Source: JAMCZC01 sp964364925
GTDB taxonomy: Bacteria > Patescibacteriota > Microgenomatia > Levybacterales > UBA12049
Assembly (NCBI GenBank): GCA_964364925.1
Contig: CAYIOB010000016.1
Coordinates: 1 to 14,649, forward strand
DNA length: 14,649 nucleotides
Reading direction: 5' to 3'
Positions 1 through 6,909 of this stretch are shown piece by piece (position 1 is the first letter of the stretch; every line of letters starts with the position of its first letter). The translations under genes and the position numbers were made by a program. The notes beneath the pieces are model-generated. The model saw nothing but the letters and a program-made list of their open reading frames with translations, did no database searches and was not told where the DNA came from.

Positions 1-547
1 TGCATACGGCATTAGTCCCGCCGTATGGGCAATCCTGATGGGTTGAACAGCCTCCATATGATCCCTGGTAATATCCCTGATAATATCCCTGGGAATATCC
101 CCCGTAAGTACCTTGGTAATATCCCTGACTATAATAAGTACCTTGGTAATATCCCTGACTATAATAAGTACCTTGGTAATACCCCTGGGAGTAAGTGAGA
201 ACGCAGTTGCATGAGGAGTTGCATGTTCTTCCGCCAGAGCAATCTGCACTGCTATGGCAGGGTGCACCACACCAAGTTTTGGAACAAGTTTCTAGAACTG
301 ATTTAAAAGCAGTACAACCATGAGTGGCATTATTACCACTATTCCAGGCAGTGTAACCGGAACATGTAATATCTCCACCACAAAGAACAGTAACGCAGAA
401 GATTCCCGAGCAGGTTTCAGTTGGTGCACAATCGGAAGGACTTAAGCAAAGCTGAGCTTGTGCAGGCTTAGGAAGAACGCTAGCAAAAAAAAATCCGAAC
501 AGAATAAAAGAAAAAATAAACGTAATAATTTTTTTTTGATAACTCAC
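1..547 (-). CDS. Secreted Cys-rich protein with Tyr/Gly/Gln tandem repeat (3' end outside window)
   Basis: The reading frame opens with GTG at 547-545, directly after the stop codon of the upstream gene, and runs open to the window edge (182 codons). The N-terminus is a clear signal peptide: MSYQKK, a hydrophobic stretch of about 20 residues (ITFIFSFILFGFFFASVL), then a PKPAQAQ region that could be a signal peptidase site. The mature part has Cys modules of the form C-x(5)-DC-x(5)-C (LCLSPSDCAPTETC, then PCHSSADCSGGRTC, and near the window edge GCSTHQDCPYGG). Between the second and third modules lies a Tyr/Gly/Gln repeat. This suggests a disulfide-stabilised exported surface protein; I do not recognise the family. 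No ATG alternative exists near the start, and no SD precedes the GTG, so translation probably depends on coupling to the gene above. Confidence 0.75.
   Translation of the reverse strand, partial: MSYQKKIITFIFSFILFGFFFASVLPKPAQAQLCLSPSDCAPTETCSGIFCVTVLCGGDITCSGYTAWNSGNNATHGCTAFKSVLETCSKTWCGAPCHSSADCSGGRTCNSSCNCVLTYSQGYYQGTYYSQGYYQGTYYSQGYYQGTYGGYSQGYYQGYYQGSYGGCSTHQDCPYGGTNAVC
56..190 (-). repeat. 15/30-bp tandem repeat inside the Cys-rich secreted protein
   Basis: On the plus strand, two adjacent exact 30-bp units occupy 107-136 and 137-166, followed by a partial unit to about 186. Diverged 15-bp half-units continue from about 106 down to 56. Coded on the minus strand the units read SQGYYQGTYY, decaying to YSQGYYQGYYQGSYGG. 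Both periods are multiples of three, so copy number can change without a frameshift. The exact identity of neighbouring units suggests recent expansion. Confidence 0.9.
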
Positions 548-1651
548 TTATCTTGGTAAAAATACAACGAAACTTGGTGTAAATACGTATCTTTTTCCTT
601 CTACCTGTTCGTTCAATGGAATATTCTTACCCGCATCAGCTATCAATATTTTTGCTGTTTGCATATTTCCGCTTATTACTTGTTTAAATTGATTTTCCGC
701 ATTGGTTATACTATCTGCATAATGATAAGTGCTAACATAGTCTTTTAAACCGTTGCCAACAGGAGGATTAACATCATTATCTTGAGAATTAAAGTTGACT
801 TCCAAATCTATTCTTGCTCTTACAGAATCTCCTATATTGGCATAATCCACTAATCCCTTATCTCCCGTGCCGCCGTGAGATTCACCCTCCCCTAGTCCTG
901 CCAACTTAAAGGATTCTTCTCCCCAACTAGTAATTGTTGTAAATGGATAGTAGGTTGGATTTTCTCCCGGGAATAGTTTAAGCCAGATAATAGCTCCCGC
1001 GACAACGTCCTCTTTTACTTTTTGTGTTGGAGACATAGAATTAGTTTCGTTAGTAGTTTTTAATTCGGGTTTACTTGTTTTGTCGCTTCTTTTTAGAATA
1101 TCCTGTTGTCCGTCAAGGTAGGGTAATTCCACTGCAAAAAGGTAAGAACCATCTTGTTGTTTTTCTTTGGCAACAAGGTAACCCGTAATCAATGCTTGAG
1201 GATTTATCCTTTCACTATTCGGTCCGGGAATACCATTAATAAATGCGTCAAAACCAATATTGCCGGTAAACGTTGGAAAACCTATAAAATCTTTGGGAAT
1301 TGAATTATTGTTTTCCGGAATAGCAGGAATATCTTTGACAGAAATATTTGCAAGACCGGTTTCCGGGGAAGCCGTTCTGCCCGGGGGAGCTTTTAAGTCG
1401 TAATAGCCACTATCAGTGTTTCGTTGGATAACTAGCTTATTTGCTTCTTGGTCAATCTGATTTCCAATATCTTGTGCTATTGCGCTGGGATTAAAACCTA
1501 CTTTCTGGACTTCATCCACTATCACCTTCCCTCCGGCAATTAATGCGGCAGCAAGAAACACTCTCCTTGCTATTTTCCAAGGACTTGTTCCTTTGTGCTT
1601 AGTCTTTTCTAATCTTGGTAATGGTTGCCCCACTTTCGCTTCAACTGCCAT
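548..1651 (-). CDS. Membrane-anchored hypothetical protein, 367 aa
   Basis: Unrecognised family. The N-terminus is basic (about residues 1-31), followed by a short hydrophobic segment near residues 32-46 (VFLAAALIAGGKVIV), suggesting a signal anchor with the remaining ~320 residues outside the membrane. The ectodomain has no Cys, is rich in Asn/Gly/Pro, and looks like mixed beta structure (for example GYLVAKEKQQDGSYLFAVEL and KRYVFTPSFVVFLPR at the C-terminus). The ATG at 1651-1649 lies 3 nt after the stop of the 263-aa gene, and the stop is followed at once by the GTG of the Cys-rich gene, so this is the middle gene of a three-gene operon. No SD is visible. A surface role is inferred only from the anchor and the company of another exported protein. 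Confidence 0.7.
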   Translation of the reverse strand: MAVEAKVGQPLPRLEKTKHKGTSPWKIARRVFLAAALIAGGKVIVDEVQKVGFNPSAIAQDIGNQIDQEANKLVIQRNTDSGYYDLKAPPGRTASPETGLANISVKDIPAIPENNNSIPKDFIGFPTFTGNIGFDAFINGIPGPNSERINPQALITGYLVAKEKQQDGSYLFAVELPYLDGQQDILKRSDKTSKPELKTTNETNSMSPTQKVKEDVVAGAIIWLKLFPGENPTYYPFTTITSWGEESFKLAGLGEGESHGGTGDKGLVDYANIGDSVRARIDLEVNFNSQDNDVNPPVGNGLKDYVSTYHYADSITNAENQFKQVISGNMQTAKILIADAGKNIPLNEQVEGKRYVFTPSFVVFLPR

Positions 1652-1654
1652 AGT

Positions 1655-2446
1655 TTATTTATTTGCAATACAGCTATTCCATTTATTGTAGTATATGCCA
1701 TTTTTAGGAATAAAACAAGAAAATACAATAACAATCGGAAAGGTCTTGGGGGATTCGATTTTTTGCGCAGATACTGCTATCCCAAAACCCTTTTTCCCGG
1801 AAGAGATATTAGACATGGTTTCGCAGTACGAAGTTTTTTTATCGGAAGTTATACCACATTCAAAATCAACATTTGCAGGAACATCTTTTAAGTACTTTTG
1901 ACTTAATTCCTTAGTCAAGGTCTGAGTTGCTGTTGGTAAATCTTTATTTTTAACCTGCACAAAAAATTGCATGTCACTTGGGATATTGGTTTTTGGCCCG
2001 TAATGAAAAAAACCAACAATAAACTCATTATCTGTTTCCCATTTTGCTCCAAACTCATATTCTGTTCCCCTTCCGCTGTCTGTTGCTATTAGTCCTTGTT
2101 CTCCTTGAATTTTATTTGGGAGAAATTCGGGATTAATATTGTCTCTTAAAAACTTTTCCAAAGTTGTCTGCGCGTAGTTCCAATTATAGCTGGCAAAGGG
2201 GGTTGGCATTGAGACTGCGGCTTTTTGATTAATTTTTGTGTTTGTAAGTTGTTTGCGGGGGAGGAAACCAAGTTGGTTGGGATAAAGAGTGGAAAGGGAA
2301 AGGATATTGAAATAATTTAAGGTTCCGAAAATAACAACAATGAAAATAAGCACAAAGCTTATTTCAAATAGTCCCACCTCCAGAAAAGCTAACCGCTTTT
2401 TTCTGTTTTGGTTTCTCAGAATGTCGGCGGAATTAAACTCCTCCAT
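1655..2446 (-). CDS. Membrane-anchored hypothetical protein, 263 aa, LNYFN-LSLS anchor motif
   Basis: I start this gene at the ATG at 2446-2444 (MEEFNSAD). The frame can be extended upstream to a TTG at 2482, but that TTG is part of an exact -35 box (TTGACA), so the longer form is very likely not translated. A cytoplasmic basic patch (RNQNRKKR) precedes one strong transmembrane segment (about residues 26-46). It is followed immediately by LNYFNILSLSTLYP and GFLPR, a motif shared with the 208-aa protein at 7314-7940. The remaining ~190 residues should lie outside and contain four Cys (FECG, SYCE, FSCF, NSCI), which could form two disulfides. The family is not recognised. First gene of an operon with the 367-aa and Cys-rich genes. 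Confidence 0.7.
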   Translation of the reverse strand: MEEFNSADILRNQNRKKRLAFLEVGLFEISFVLIFIVVIFGTLNYFNILSLSTLYPNQLGFLPRKQLTNTKINQKAAVSMPTPFASYNWNYAQTTLEKFLRDNINPEFLPNKIQGEQGLIATDSGRGTEYEFGAKWETDNEFIVGFFHYGPKTNIPSDMQFFVQVKNKDLPTATQTLTKELSQKYLKDVPANVDFECGITSDKKTSYCETMSNISSGKKGFGIAVSAQKIESPKTFPIVIVFSCFIPKNGIYYNKWNSCIANK

Positions 2447-2453
2447 TAAGTTA

Positions 2454-2482
2454 ATGGTAGAAGAGAAAAGAAGAGATGTCAA
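2454..2482 (-). promoter_or_regulatory. Promoter of the 263-aa envelope operon
   Basis: Reading the minus strand, TTGACA (2482-2477, exact -35) is followed by a 17-bp spacer and TACCAT (2459-2454, 4/6 match to the -10). The ATG begins 7 nt after the -10 box, so transcription would start at or within a base or two of the start codon, giving a leaderless mRNA. Confidence 0.65.
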
Positions 2483-2504
2483 GAAGGGAGCGATTTGATA
2501 CTAG

Positions 2505-2534
2505 ACACTAGGTATTCGAACTCTTGAAGTTAGA
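2505..2534. repeat. Left arm of inverted repeat flanking the four-helix-bundle gene
   Basis: This 30-nt arm matches the reverse complement of 3023-3052 at 24 of 30 positions without gaps. The shared words are ACTAGGT and TTGAAGTTAGA. Weaker similarity continues inward toward the gene (GAAGCTTTGATC on the left, GATGCTTTGATA on the inverted right). The arm lies between the -35 box of the 263-aa operon and the 3' end of the four-helix-bundle gene. Confidence 0.65.
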
Positions 2535-2583
2535 TATCCTTGATATTTTTGATCTTGAATCCTTGAAGCTTTGATCATTTGAC

Positions 2584-2952
2584 TTATTTGAAATTTTGCC
2601 AGTTATTTTTAAGATTCATTAATTTCTTACCCAATTTATTATACCTATCAATTAATTCATCTGCATAGCCCGCTTTTTTAATATAACCTTTGTGTTTTGA
2701 TAGGAGCAGGTGATTTATCATCTCGTTAGACTCACCAATACAGTCTCTAATATATCTTTGAAAGTCTTTAATAGATTCTCTTCTTGCGTAACCTTCGGCG
2801 AGTTGAGCAGGTATGGACCTCGAAGCCCTTCTCATCTGGTCGGCTAAGAGAAATTTCTCCGAAGTCGGGTAAGTTTTAAGAAGCTCTTCTATCTCAAGAG
2901 ATAACTGAAATGACTCCTTGTAGACTTCAAGATCCAAAAAACTCTTGATCAT
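2584..2952 (-). CDS. Four-helix bundle protein, S23 / 23S rRNA intervening-sequence family
   Basis: At 122 residues this has the usual length for the four-helix bundle (S23/IVS-type) family. Typical signatures are visible: an opening FLDLEVYKESFQLSLEIEELL, then YPTSEKFLLADQMRRASRSIPAQLAEGYAR near residues 29-57, and DFQRYIRDCIGESNEMINHLLLSK near residues 63-86. The Arg-rich second helix and the I-P-x-x-L-A-E-G core are hallmarks. Family members pentamerise and carry a basic surface. They occur in 23S rRNA intervening sequences and as Avd proteins in diversity-generating retroelements, but no reverse transcriptase or template repeat is visible here. The gene is alone, with its own promoter, inside a pair of imperfect inverted repeats. 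ATG at 2952-2950 is preferred because a promoter lies 7 nt upstream. Molecular role in this organism unknown. Confidence 0.88.
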   Translation of the reverse strand: MIKSFLDLEVYKESFQLSLEIEELLKTYPTSEKFLLADQMRRASRSIPAQLAEGYARRESIKDFQRYIRDCIGESNEMINHLLLSKHKGYIKKAGYADELIDRYNKLGKKLMNLKNNWQNFK

Positions 2953-2959
2953 CTATTTT

Positions 2960-2988
2960 ATTCTAGTCAATTTATTCAATAACCTCAA
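2960..2988 (-). promoter_or_regulatory. Promoter of the four-helix-bundle gene
   Basis: On the minus strand, TTGAGG (2988-2983, 4/6) is followed by a 17-bp spacer and TAGAAT (2965-2960, 5/6). The ATG follows after 7 nt, implying a leaderless transcript. The promoter lies inside the inverted-repeat pair, so the unit would carry its own promoter. Confidence 0.55.
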
Positions 2989-3022
2989 TATATCAAAGCA
3001 TCAAATTCAAAGAGGTCTCACT

Positions 3023-3052
3023 TCTAACTTCAAAAATTCTAGCACCTAGTTT
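3023..3052. repeat. Right arm of inverted repeat flanking the four-helix-bundle gene
   Basis: Partner of the arm at 2505-2534 (24/30 identity when inverted). Together the arms bracket a unit of about 550 bp holding a single gene and its promoter. The remaining sequence between 2953 and 3252 holds two GC-rich hairpins, the promoter of the following operon and otherwise only AT-rich spacer; I see no further gene in it. Confidence 0.65.
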
Positions 3053-3060
3053 CAAAATCT

Positions 3061-3110
3061 CCCGACGAATTCCATTCGTGCGGGATCCCGAATGGCAACG
3101 ACCATCGGGA
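3061..3110. repeat. Two adjacent GC-rich hairpins
   Basis: Hairpin one (3061-3084) pairs CCCG with CGGG and CGAAT with ATTCG around TCC. Hairpin two (3086-3110) pairs TCCCGAATGG with CCATCGGGA, with one bulged A and a 6-nt loop. The segment is much more GC-rich than its surroundings. No U-run follows on either strand, so these are not canonical terminators; they resemble a dispersed intergenic repeat. Confidence 0.6.
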
Positions 3111-3214
3111 CACCCTCCAGTTTCCAGTGTCCAGCATCAAGACTTAATATTTATATTCCGGGTCCTAGATAATAAAAGTATATATTTTTATGGGTTAACT
3201 TACTTGGTTGTCTA

Positions 3215-3244
3215 TTGACACTAAAGCTATCTTGGGAGTATTAT
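3215..3244 (+). promoter_or_regulatory. Promoter of the Cys/His protein operon
   Basis: An exact TTGACA (3215-3220) is followed by an 18-bp spacer and TATTAT (3239-3244, 5/6). The ATG at 3253 follows after 8 nt. The frame can be extended upstream to a TTG at 3208, but that start lies upstream of the -35 box and would not be transcribed from this promoter. A leaderless message starting at 3253 is the simplest reading. Confidence 0.7.
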
Positions 3245-3252
3245 TATTTATA

Positions 3253-4569
3253 ATGGCAAAAATTAAAAATAAGAAAAGTTTCAATATTAAAAATATTAAT
3301 AAATATTTAAAATCAAGAGGGAACATTTTATTTTTTTTGGTTTTAGTCCTTGGCTTTTTTAATATAGTTCTTTTAATGTTTCTTTTGTCCCCAGGCAAAA
3401 AAAATCCGGACACTCAAAACAGCAAAACATCTGCATATAAAAATGATCTTCCTAAAGATTTTTCAGAAGTTAATGAACTTTCTCAAAGAAATGATTGGTC
3501 CATCAAAAGCATTTCGGATTACTTTAAGGCTCTTGCCAATAAAAAGGGAGCAGTTTACGCATACGAGGTTTTAAAAAGAGCGCCGATTCCTCCAAATATA
3601 GACTTGCATCTTTTGGGTCACGACGTAGGCGAAGTACTTTATAAACAGCAGGGAATAGAGGGAATAAAATACTGTACAGAGGATTTTAGAAACGCCTGTT
3701 CGCACGCAATTGTTATAAATATGTTTTACAAAAAAGCGGACAAAGCAATCCCGCAGATAACAGAAGTTTGCCACAGGGCTCCGGGCGGGCCTGGTGCTTA
3801 CACGATGTGTTTCCACGGTTTGGGGCACGGAATTTTAGCTTATACGGGCTATGATTTTCCTAAAACAGTTGAGCTTTGTCAAAAAACTAAAACCAAAGAT
3901 TATTACGGCAGGGAATTTGCGGAGTGCGTAGGAGGAGCTGTTATGGAAATAATAAGTGGGGGAGGCCACGATCAGGCTACGTGGCAAAGACAAAGGCCAA
4001 AATACCTTAATCCTTCAGATGCTCTTTCTCTTTGTAAATCTCAATTCATGCCTAGCGAAACAAACGATATATGCTATACATATATAACCCCCTTTTTATT
4101 TGAGGCAGCGGGAGCGAATCTTGCCAGTCCAACAGAAGAAAATTACAAGAATGCCTTTGTATTTTGCTCTAATATGCCTAAACAAACCCAACAGGATTTG
4201 GCAAACAGGGCAAACTGTTTTGGCGGATTTGGTAAGGAGTTTGTGGTTTTGGCAAAATCAAGAGATATAAGAGATGTTGGAAGTATGACCAAAGAGGAGC
4301 TTTTAACAGTTTACAGATGGTGCACGTTTGCAAATGAAACAGACGGCACAATCCAGTGTTTGAGAACTGCTCTTCAGTCGCTTTTTTGGGGAGGAGAAAA
4401 TAATCCCGATGCTTCGTTTAGTTTTTGTGCAATTTTGGAGAATCAGTACAAAGATTATTGTTATGGGAATTTAGTCGGTACAATACGCCAATACATAGTT
4501 GACCCGGCCAAAAGAACTGATCTTTGCAAAAGATTGCCGGAAGTTTTTAGAGCTGATTGTTATAAATAA
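3253..4569 (+). CDS. Cys/His-rich membrane-anchored protein A (438 aa), CxHGxGH family
   Basis: Unrecognised family. A Lys-rich cytoplasmic N-terminus and one transmembrane helix (about residues 24-46) put the rest outside. Conserved motifs in order: H119-LLG-H123, C149-S-H151, C186-FHGLG-H192 and ECVGGAVMEI. Both following genes carry the same motifs in the same order with similar spacing. The C-terminal half is a run of paired-Cys helical units such as SLCKSQFMPSETNDICY, FCAILENQYKDYCYG and LCKRLPEVFRADCYK. The protein has 16 Cys, an even number, all outside the membrane, which fits disulfides. The invariant His residues suggest a metal or heme site, but no CxxCH heme-c motif is present. 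First gene of a four-gene operon; the next gene starts 5 nt after its stop. The start was moved to the ATG at 3253 because of the promoter position. Confidence 0.8.
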   Translation: MAKIKNKKSFNIKNINKYLKSRGNILFFLVLVLGFFNIVLLMFLLSPGKKNPDTQNSKTSAYKNDLPKDFSEVNELSQRNDWSIKSISDYFKALANKKGAVYAYEVLKRAPIPPNIDLHLLGHDVGEVLYKQQGIEGIKYCTEDFRNACSHAIVINMFYKKADKAIPQITEVCHRAPGGPGAYTMCFHGLGHGILAYTGYDFPKTVELCQKTKTKDYYGREFAECVGGAVMEIISGGGHDQATWQRQRPKYLNPSDALSLCKSQFMPSETNDICYTYITPFLFEAAGANLASPTEENYKNAFVFCSNMPKQTQQDLANRANCFGGFGKEFVVLAKSRDIRDVGSMTKEELLTVYRWCTFANETDGTIQCLRTALQSLFWGGENNPDASFSFCAILENQYKDYCYGNLVGTIRQYIVDPAKRTDLCKRLPEVFRADCYK

Positions 4570-4574
4570 TAGAC

Positions 4575-5672
4575 ATGGCAAAACAGAAGAAAGAATTTAC
4601 TAAAAATGCTAAAAAATATTTATTTCTAAAAATACTTCTTATTACATTCTTGATATCAATTTTTCTTGAACTGGTTTTCGTTTTTTACCTTAACTCATCT
4701 AGAGTAAAAAATTTGAACAATAATGCAACAAAAACTCAGACTTCAAATCTTCAAGAAAAGTTAGGCAGCAAAAATAATCTCGAAAAATGGGAAAACATAA
4801 TAAAAGACATTGGTCCGCAAAAAGCTTATGAAAAATTCCAAGAGGAAAATTCCGGCTTAAAAATAGGAGAACAGCATGCGAATGCGCATGTATTCGGAAA
4901 AGCACTTTACAATGCAACAGGCTTAAAAGGTGTTTCATACTGTGATAATTCCTTTAATTTTGGTTGCTATCATAGCTTTTTAGGTACTGCAATTCGCGAG
5001 GAAGGCTTGGGAACAGTTTACGAACTCAATAAAGCCTGCATAGATAACCTAAAATCTCAGTCTTTGGGTTGCCAGCATGGAATTGGACATGGCATTATTG
5101 CCAATATCGGATACAAGTACGATGATTTAGTGCAGTCTCTTAAGATATGCGAAACTCTCCCTTTTAACGATTCTATAGGAGGTTGTTATGGGGGTGTTTT
5201 TATGGAATATAATTTCCAGACAATGCTTGATGTAGACGGAACTACCAGGCCTCTTGAGGAAAATAATGTTCTTTTCCCATGCAATAATCTTTCCTCGGAG
5301 TTTGAAACCCCTTGTTTTTATTGGCAAGCCCAATGGTGGGCCACCGTTCTTAAAGGAGACGTAAATGAAAAATACAAAAATATCGGTATTATTTGTAAGG
5401 ATGTTGTGGAGGAAAATAATAGAAAGCAATGTTATTTAGGTGCGGGAAATATTGCCGGAGAATTCACAGAATATAATCCTCAAGAAACAATAAATTTATG
5501 TAAAAATCTTGCAGAAGAATACAACATAGAAGCAGAAGTTTTATGCAGGGCTGGAGCCGGAGGAGCGTATCTTGCAATTCCCTCAAAAAAGAACATCGCG
5601 TCAGAATTATGCCAGGGATTAGAGCAAAAAGATAAGATAACCTGTTTTAAACTGGCAAGTATTCCTCTGTAA
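4575..5672 (+). CDS. Cys/His-rich membrane-anchored protein B (365 aa), CxHGxGH family
   Basis: Paralogue of the preceding gene. A Lys-rich N-terminus is followed by a transmembrane helix near residues 15-40 and an extracytoplasmic domain. Motifs: H101-ANA-H105, C131-Y-H133, C166-QHGIG-H172 and GCYGGVFMEY. The H-to-CxH distance (H101 to H133) is 32 residues, identical to protein A. Five paired-Cys units follow, including KICETLPFNDSIGGCYGG, ICKDVVEENNRKQCYLG and LCQGLEQKDKITCFK. There are 14 Cys in total (even). Its first motif replaces the Gly of HxxGH with Ala. It begins 5 nt after protein A and ends 1 nt before protein C, with no SD, so translational coupling is likely. Function unknown; a complex with proteins A and C is an inference from paralogy and spacing. 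Confidence 0.82.
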   Translation: MAKQKKEFTKNAKKYLFLKILLITFLISIFLELVFVFYLNSSRVKNLNNNATKTQTSNLQEKLGSKNNLEKWENIIKDIGPQKAYEKFQEENSGLKIGEQHANAHVFGKALYNATGLKGVSYCDNSFNFGCYHSFLGTAIREEGLGTVYELNKACIDNLKSQSLGCQHGIGHGIIANIGYKYDDLVQSLKICETLPFNDSIGGCYGGVFMEYNFQTMLDVDGTTRPLEENNVLFPCNNLSSEFETPCFYWQAQWWATVLKGDVNEKYKNIGIICKDVVEENNRKQCYLGAGNIAGEFTEYNPQETINLCKNLAEEYNIEAEVLCRAGAGGAYLAIPSKKNIASELCQGLEQKDKITCFKLASIPL

Positions 5673-5673
5673 T

Positions 5674-6909
5674 GTGAAAAAAAACAATAAAAATAATAAA
5701 AACAAAAAAAGAAAAGCGCTGTTATTTCTTGCAATATCCGGAATATTTTTTTTATTTATTGCTCTTATTTTCTTTTCCCAAACTAAAAAAGAAAATGTTT
5801 TTCAGAAAACAAGCCTTGATGAGTATGCAAAAACAGTTATTGCAATATGCTCTTCTTCCTCCTACCATCCAAGCTGTTACGATCGCGAAATTCCAAAACT
5901 TATAGACAAAATATCTATGGAAGATGCATTTAGAATTACACGGATTGTACAAGAAAAAGACCCATCATTTGCATATTGTCATGTTTTGGGGCATAAATTA
6001 AGCGAAAAAGAAGTCCAAAAAGACCCAAGCAAATGGACACAAGTTCTTTCCCGCTGTCCTGCAAATGGTATGTGCTCTAATGGATGTCTTCATGGAGCCA
6101 TGCAGGGAAGATTTAAAACTGAACATTTGTCTGATAAGCAAATTGAAGATTTAGGGCCTGATCTTTCCACTGCTTGTGAGAAAAAACCGAACTGGAACCC
6201 TACAGGTCTTGATCAGGGAATTTGTTATCACGGCTTAGGTCATTTAACAATGTATATCACAAATGCTGACTTTGAAAAATCCATTAAAATCTGCGATAAC
6301 ATTGCAACTAAAAATGACGGAAGAAATTTTAAAAATGTCTGCTACGACGGTATTTTTATGCAGTTGTTTCAACCTTTAGAGACAGAGGATTTTGATCTTG
6401 TAAGAAATAAAACGCCTAAAAAAGAAGGTTTAAGAAGTTTTTGTACCGAATTTAAGGATAAAAACGTTGTAGAGTCATGTTGGAGACAGGGATGGCCGCT
6501 GTTCTCCAAAGAAATTAAGAAAGCAGAAGGAATCGTAAGCTACTGTAGTGCTCCATCTAATCAACAAATGCAAGATCTTTGCTTTAATCAACTTTTTCAT
6601 ATTTTAGGACAATCTACCAATTTTAATTCTCAGGATATTCAGGCAGTATGCAATTCATTACCCCTACAAAGAAGCGGTGAATGCTTTGCAGATTCTGCAA
6701 ATAGCATGATTCAGGCAGACAAAAAATTTATTTATAAAGCGGTAGATACTTGCTCTTTGGCAGAAAAAACATCTGCAAAAGAACAATGTTATAATTTGCT
6801 TGTGGAATATTCCTTATCTAATTTTAACACAGGCTCTTCCGAGCTTCATGAGTTTTGCGAAAGCTTACCTTTAAAATATAAAGATAAATGTTATGGGAAA
6901 AATACTTAA
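5674..6909 (+). CDS. Cys/His-rich membrane-anchored protein C (411 aa), CxHGxGH family
   Basis: Third paralogue. It starts with GTG at 5674; the only nearby ATG runs at once into TGA. A strongly basic Lys/Asn N-terminus precedes a transmembrane helix near residues 15-35. Motifs: C102-H103-VLG-H107, C138-L-H140, C184-YHGLG-H190 and VCYDGIFMQL. This copy has an extra SNGC Cys before the second motif and longer spacing (37 residues from H103 to H140). Its C-terminal half holds six paired-Cys units, ending in FCESLPLKYKDKCYG. There are 20 Cys (even). The gene lies 1 nt downstream of protein B, and its last 17 nt overlap the start of the cupredoxin-like gene, which ties the four products together. 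It is the most divergent of the three. Confidence 0.82.
   Translation: MKKNNKNNKNKKRKALLFLAISGIFFLFIALIFFSQTKKENVFQKTSLDEYAKTVIAICSSSSYHPSCYDREIPKLIDKISMEDAFRITRIVQEKDPSFAYCHVLGHKLSEKEVQKDPSKWTQVLSRCPANGMCSNGCLHGAMQGRFKTEHLSDKQIEDLGPDLSTACEKKPNWNPTGLDQGICYHGLGHLTMYITNADFEKSIKICDNIATKNDGRNFKNVCYDGIFMQLFQPLETEDFDLVRNKTPKKEGLRSFCTEFKDKNVVESCWRQGWPLFSKEIKKAEGIVSYCSAPSNQQMQDLCFNQLFHILGQSTNFNSQDIQAVCNSLPLQRSGECFADSANSMIQADKKFIYKAVDTCSLAEKTSAKEQCYNLLVEYSLSNFNTGSSELHEFCESLPLKYKDKCYGKNT

Noticed and set aside
107..186. CRISPR array
   Set aside because: The 30-bp units are directly adjacent without spacers and lie in frame in a coding sequence.
2447..2482. TTG-initiated N-terminal extension of the 263-aa gene
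   Set aside because: The TTG is the first base triplet of an exact TTGACA -35 box with a 17-bp spacer to a -10 box; the ATG at 2446 lies 7 nt after the -10.
2584..2952. Diversity-generating retroelement accessory protein (Avd)
   Set aside because: The fold family is shared with Avd, but no reverse transcriptase, template repeat or variable repeat is present in the window.
3208..3252. TTG-initiated extension of Cys/His protein A
   Set aside because: It would start upstream of the -35 box at 3215-3220 and before the inferred transcription start; the Lys-rich anchor starts well at the ATG at 3253.
3571..3828. Minus-strand open frame inside Cys/His protein A
   Set aside because: It is the shadow of the conserved motif region; it has no promoter or recognisable product.
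3253..6909. Multiheme cytochrome c interpretation of the Cys/His proteins
   Set aside because: No CxxCH motif occurs; the His are in HxxxH, CxH and CxHGxGH contexts, and the remaining Cys are spaced as disulfide pairs.
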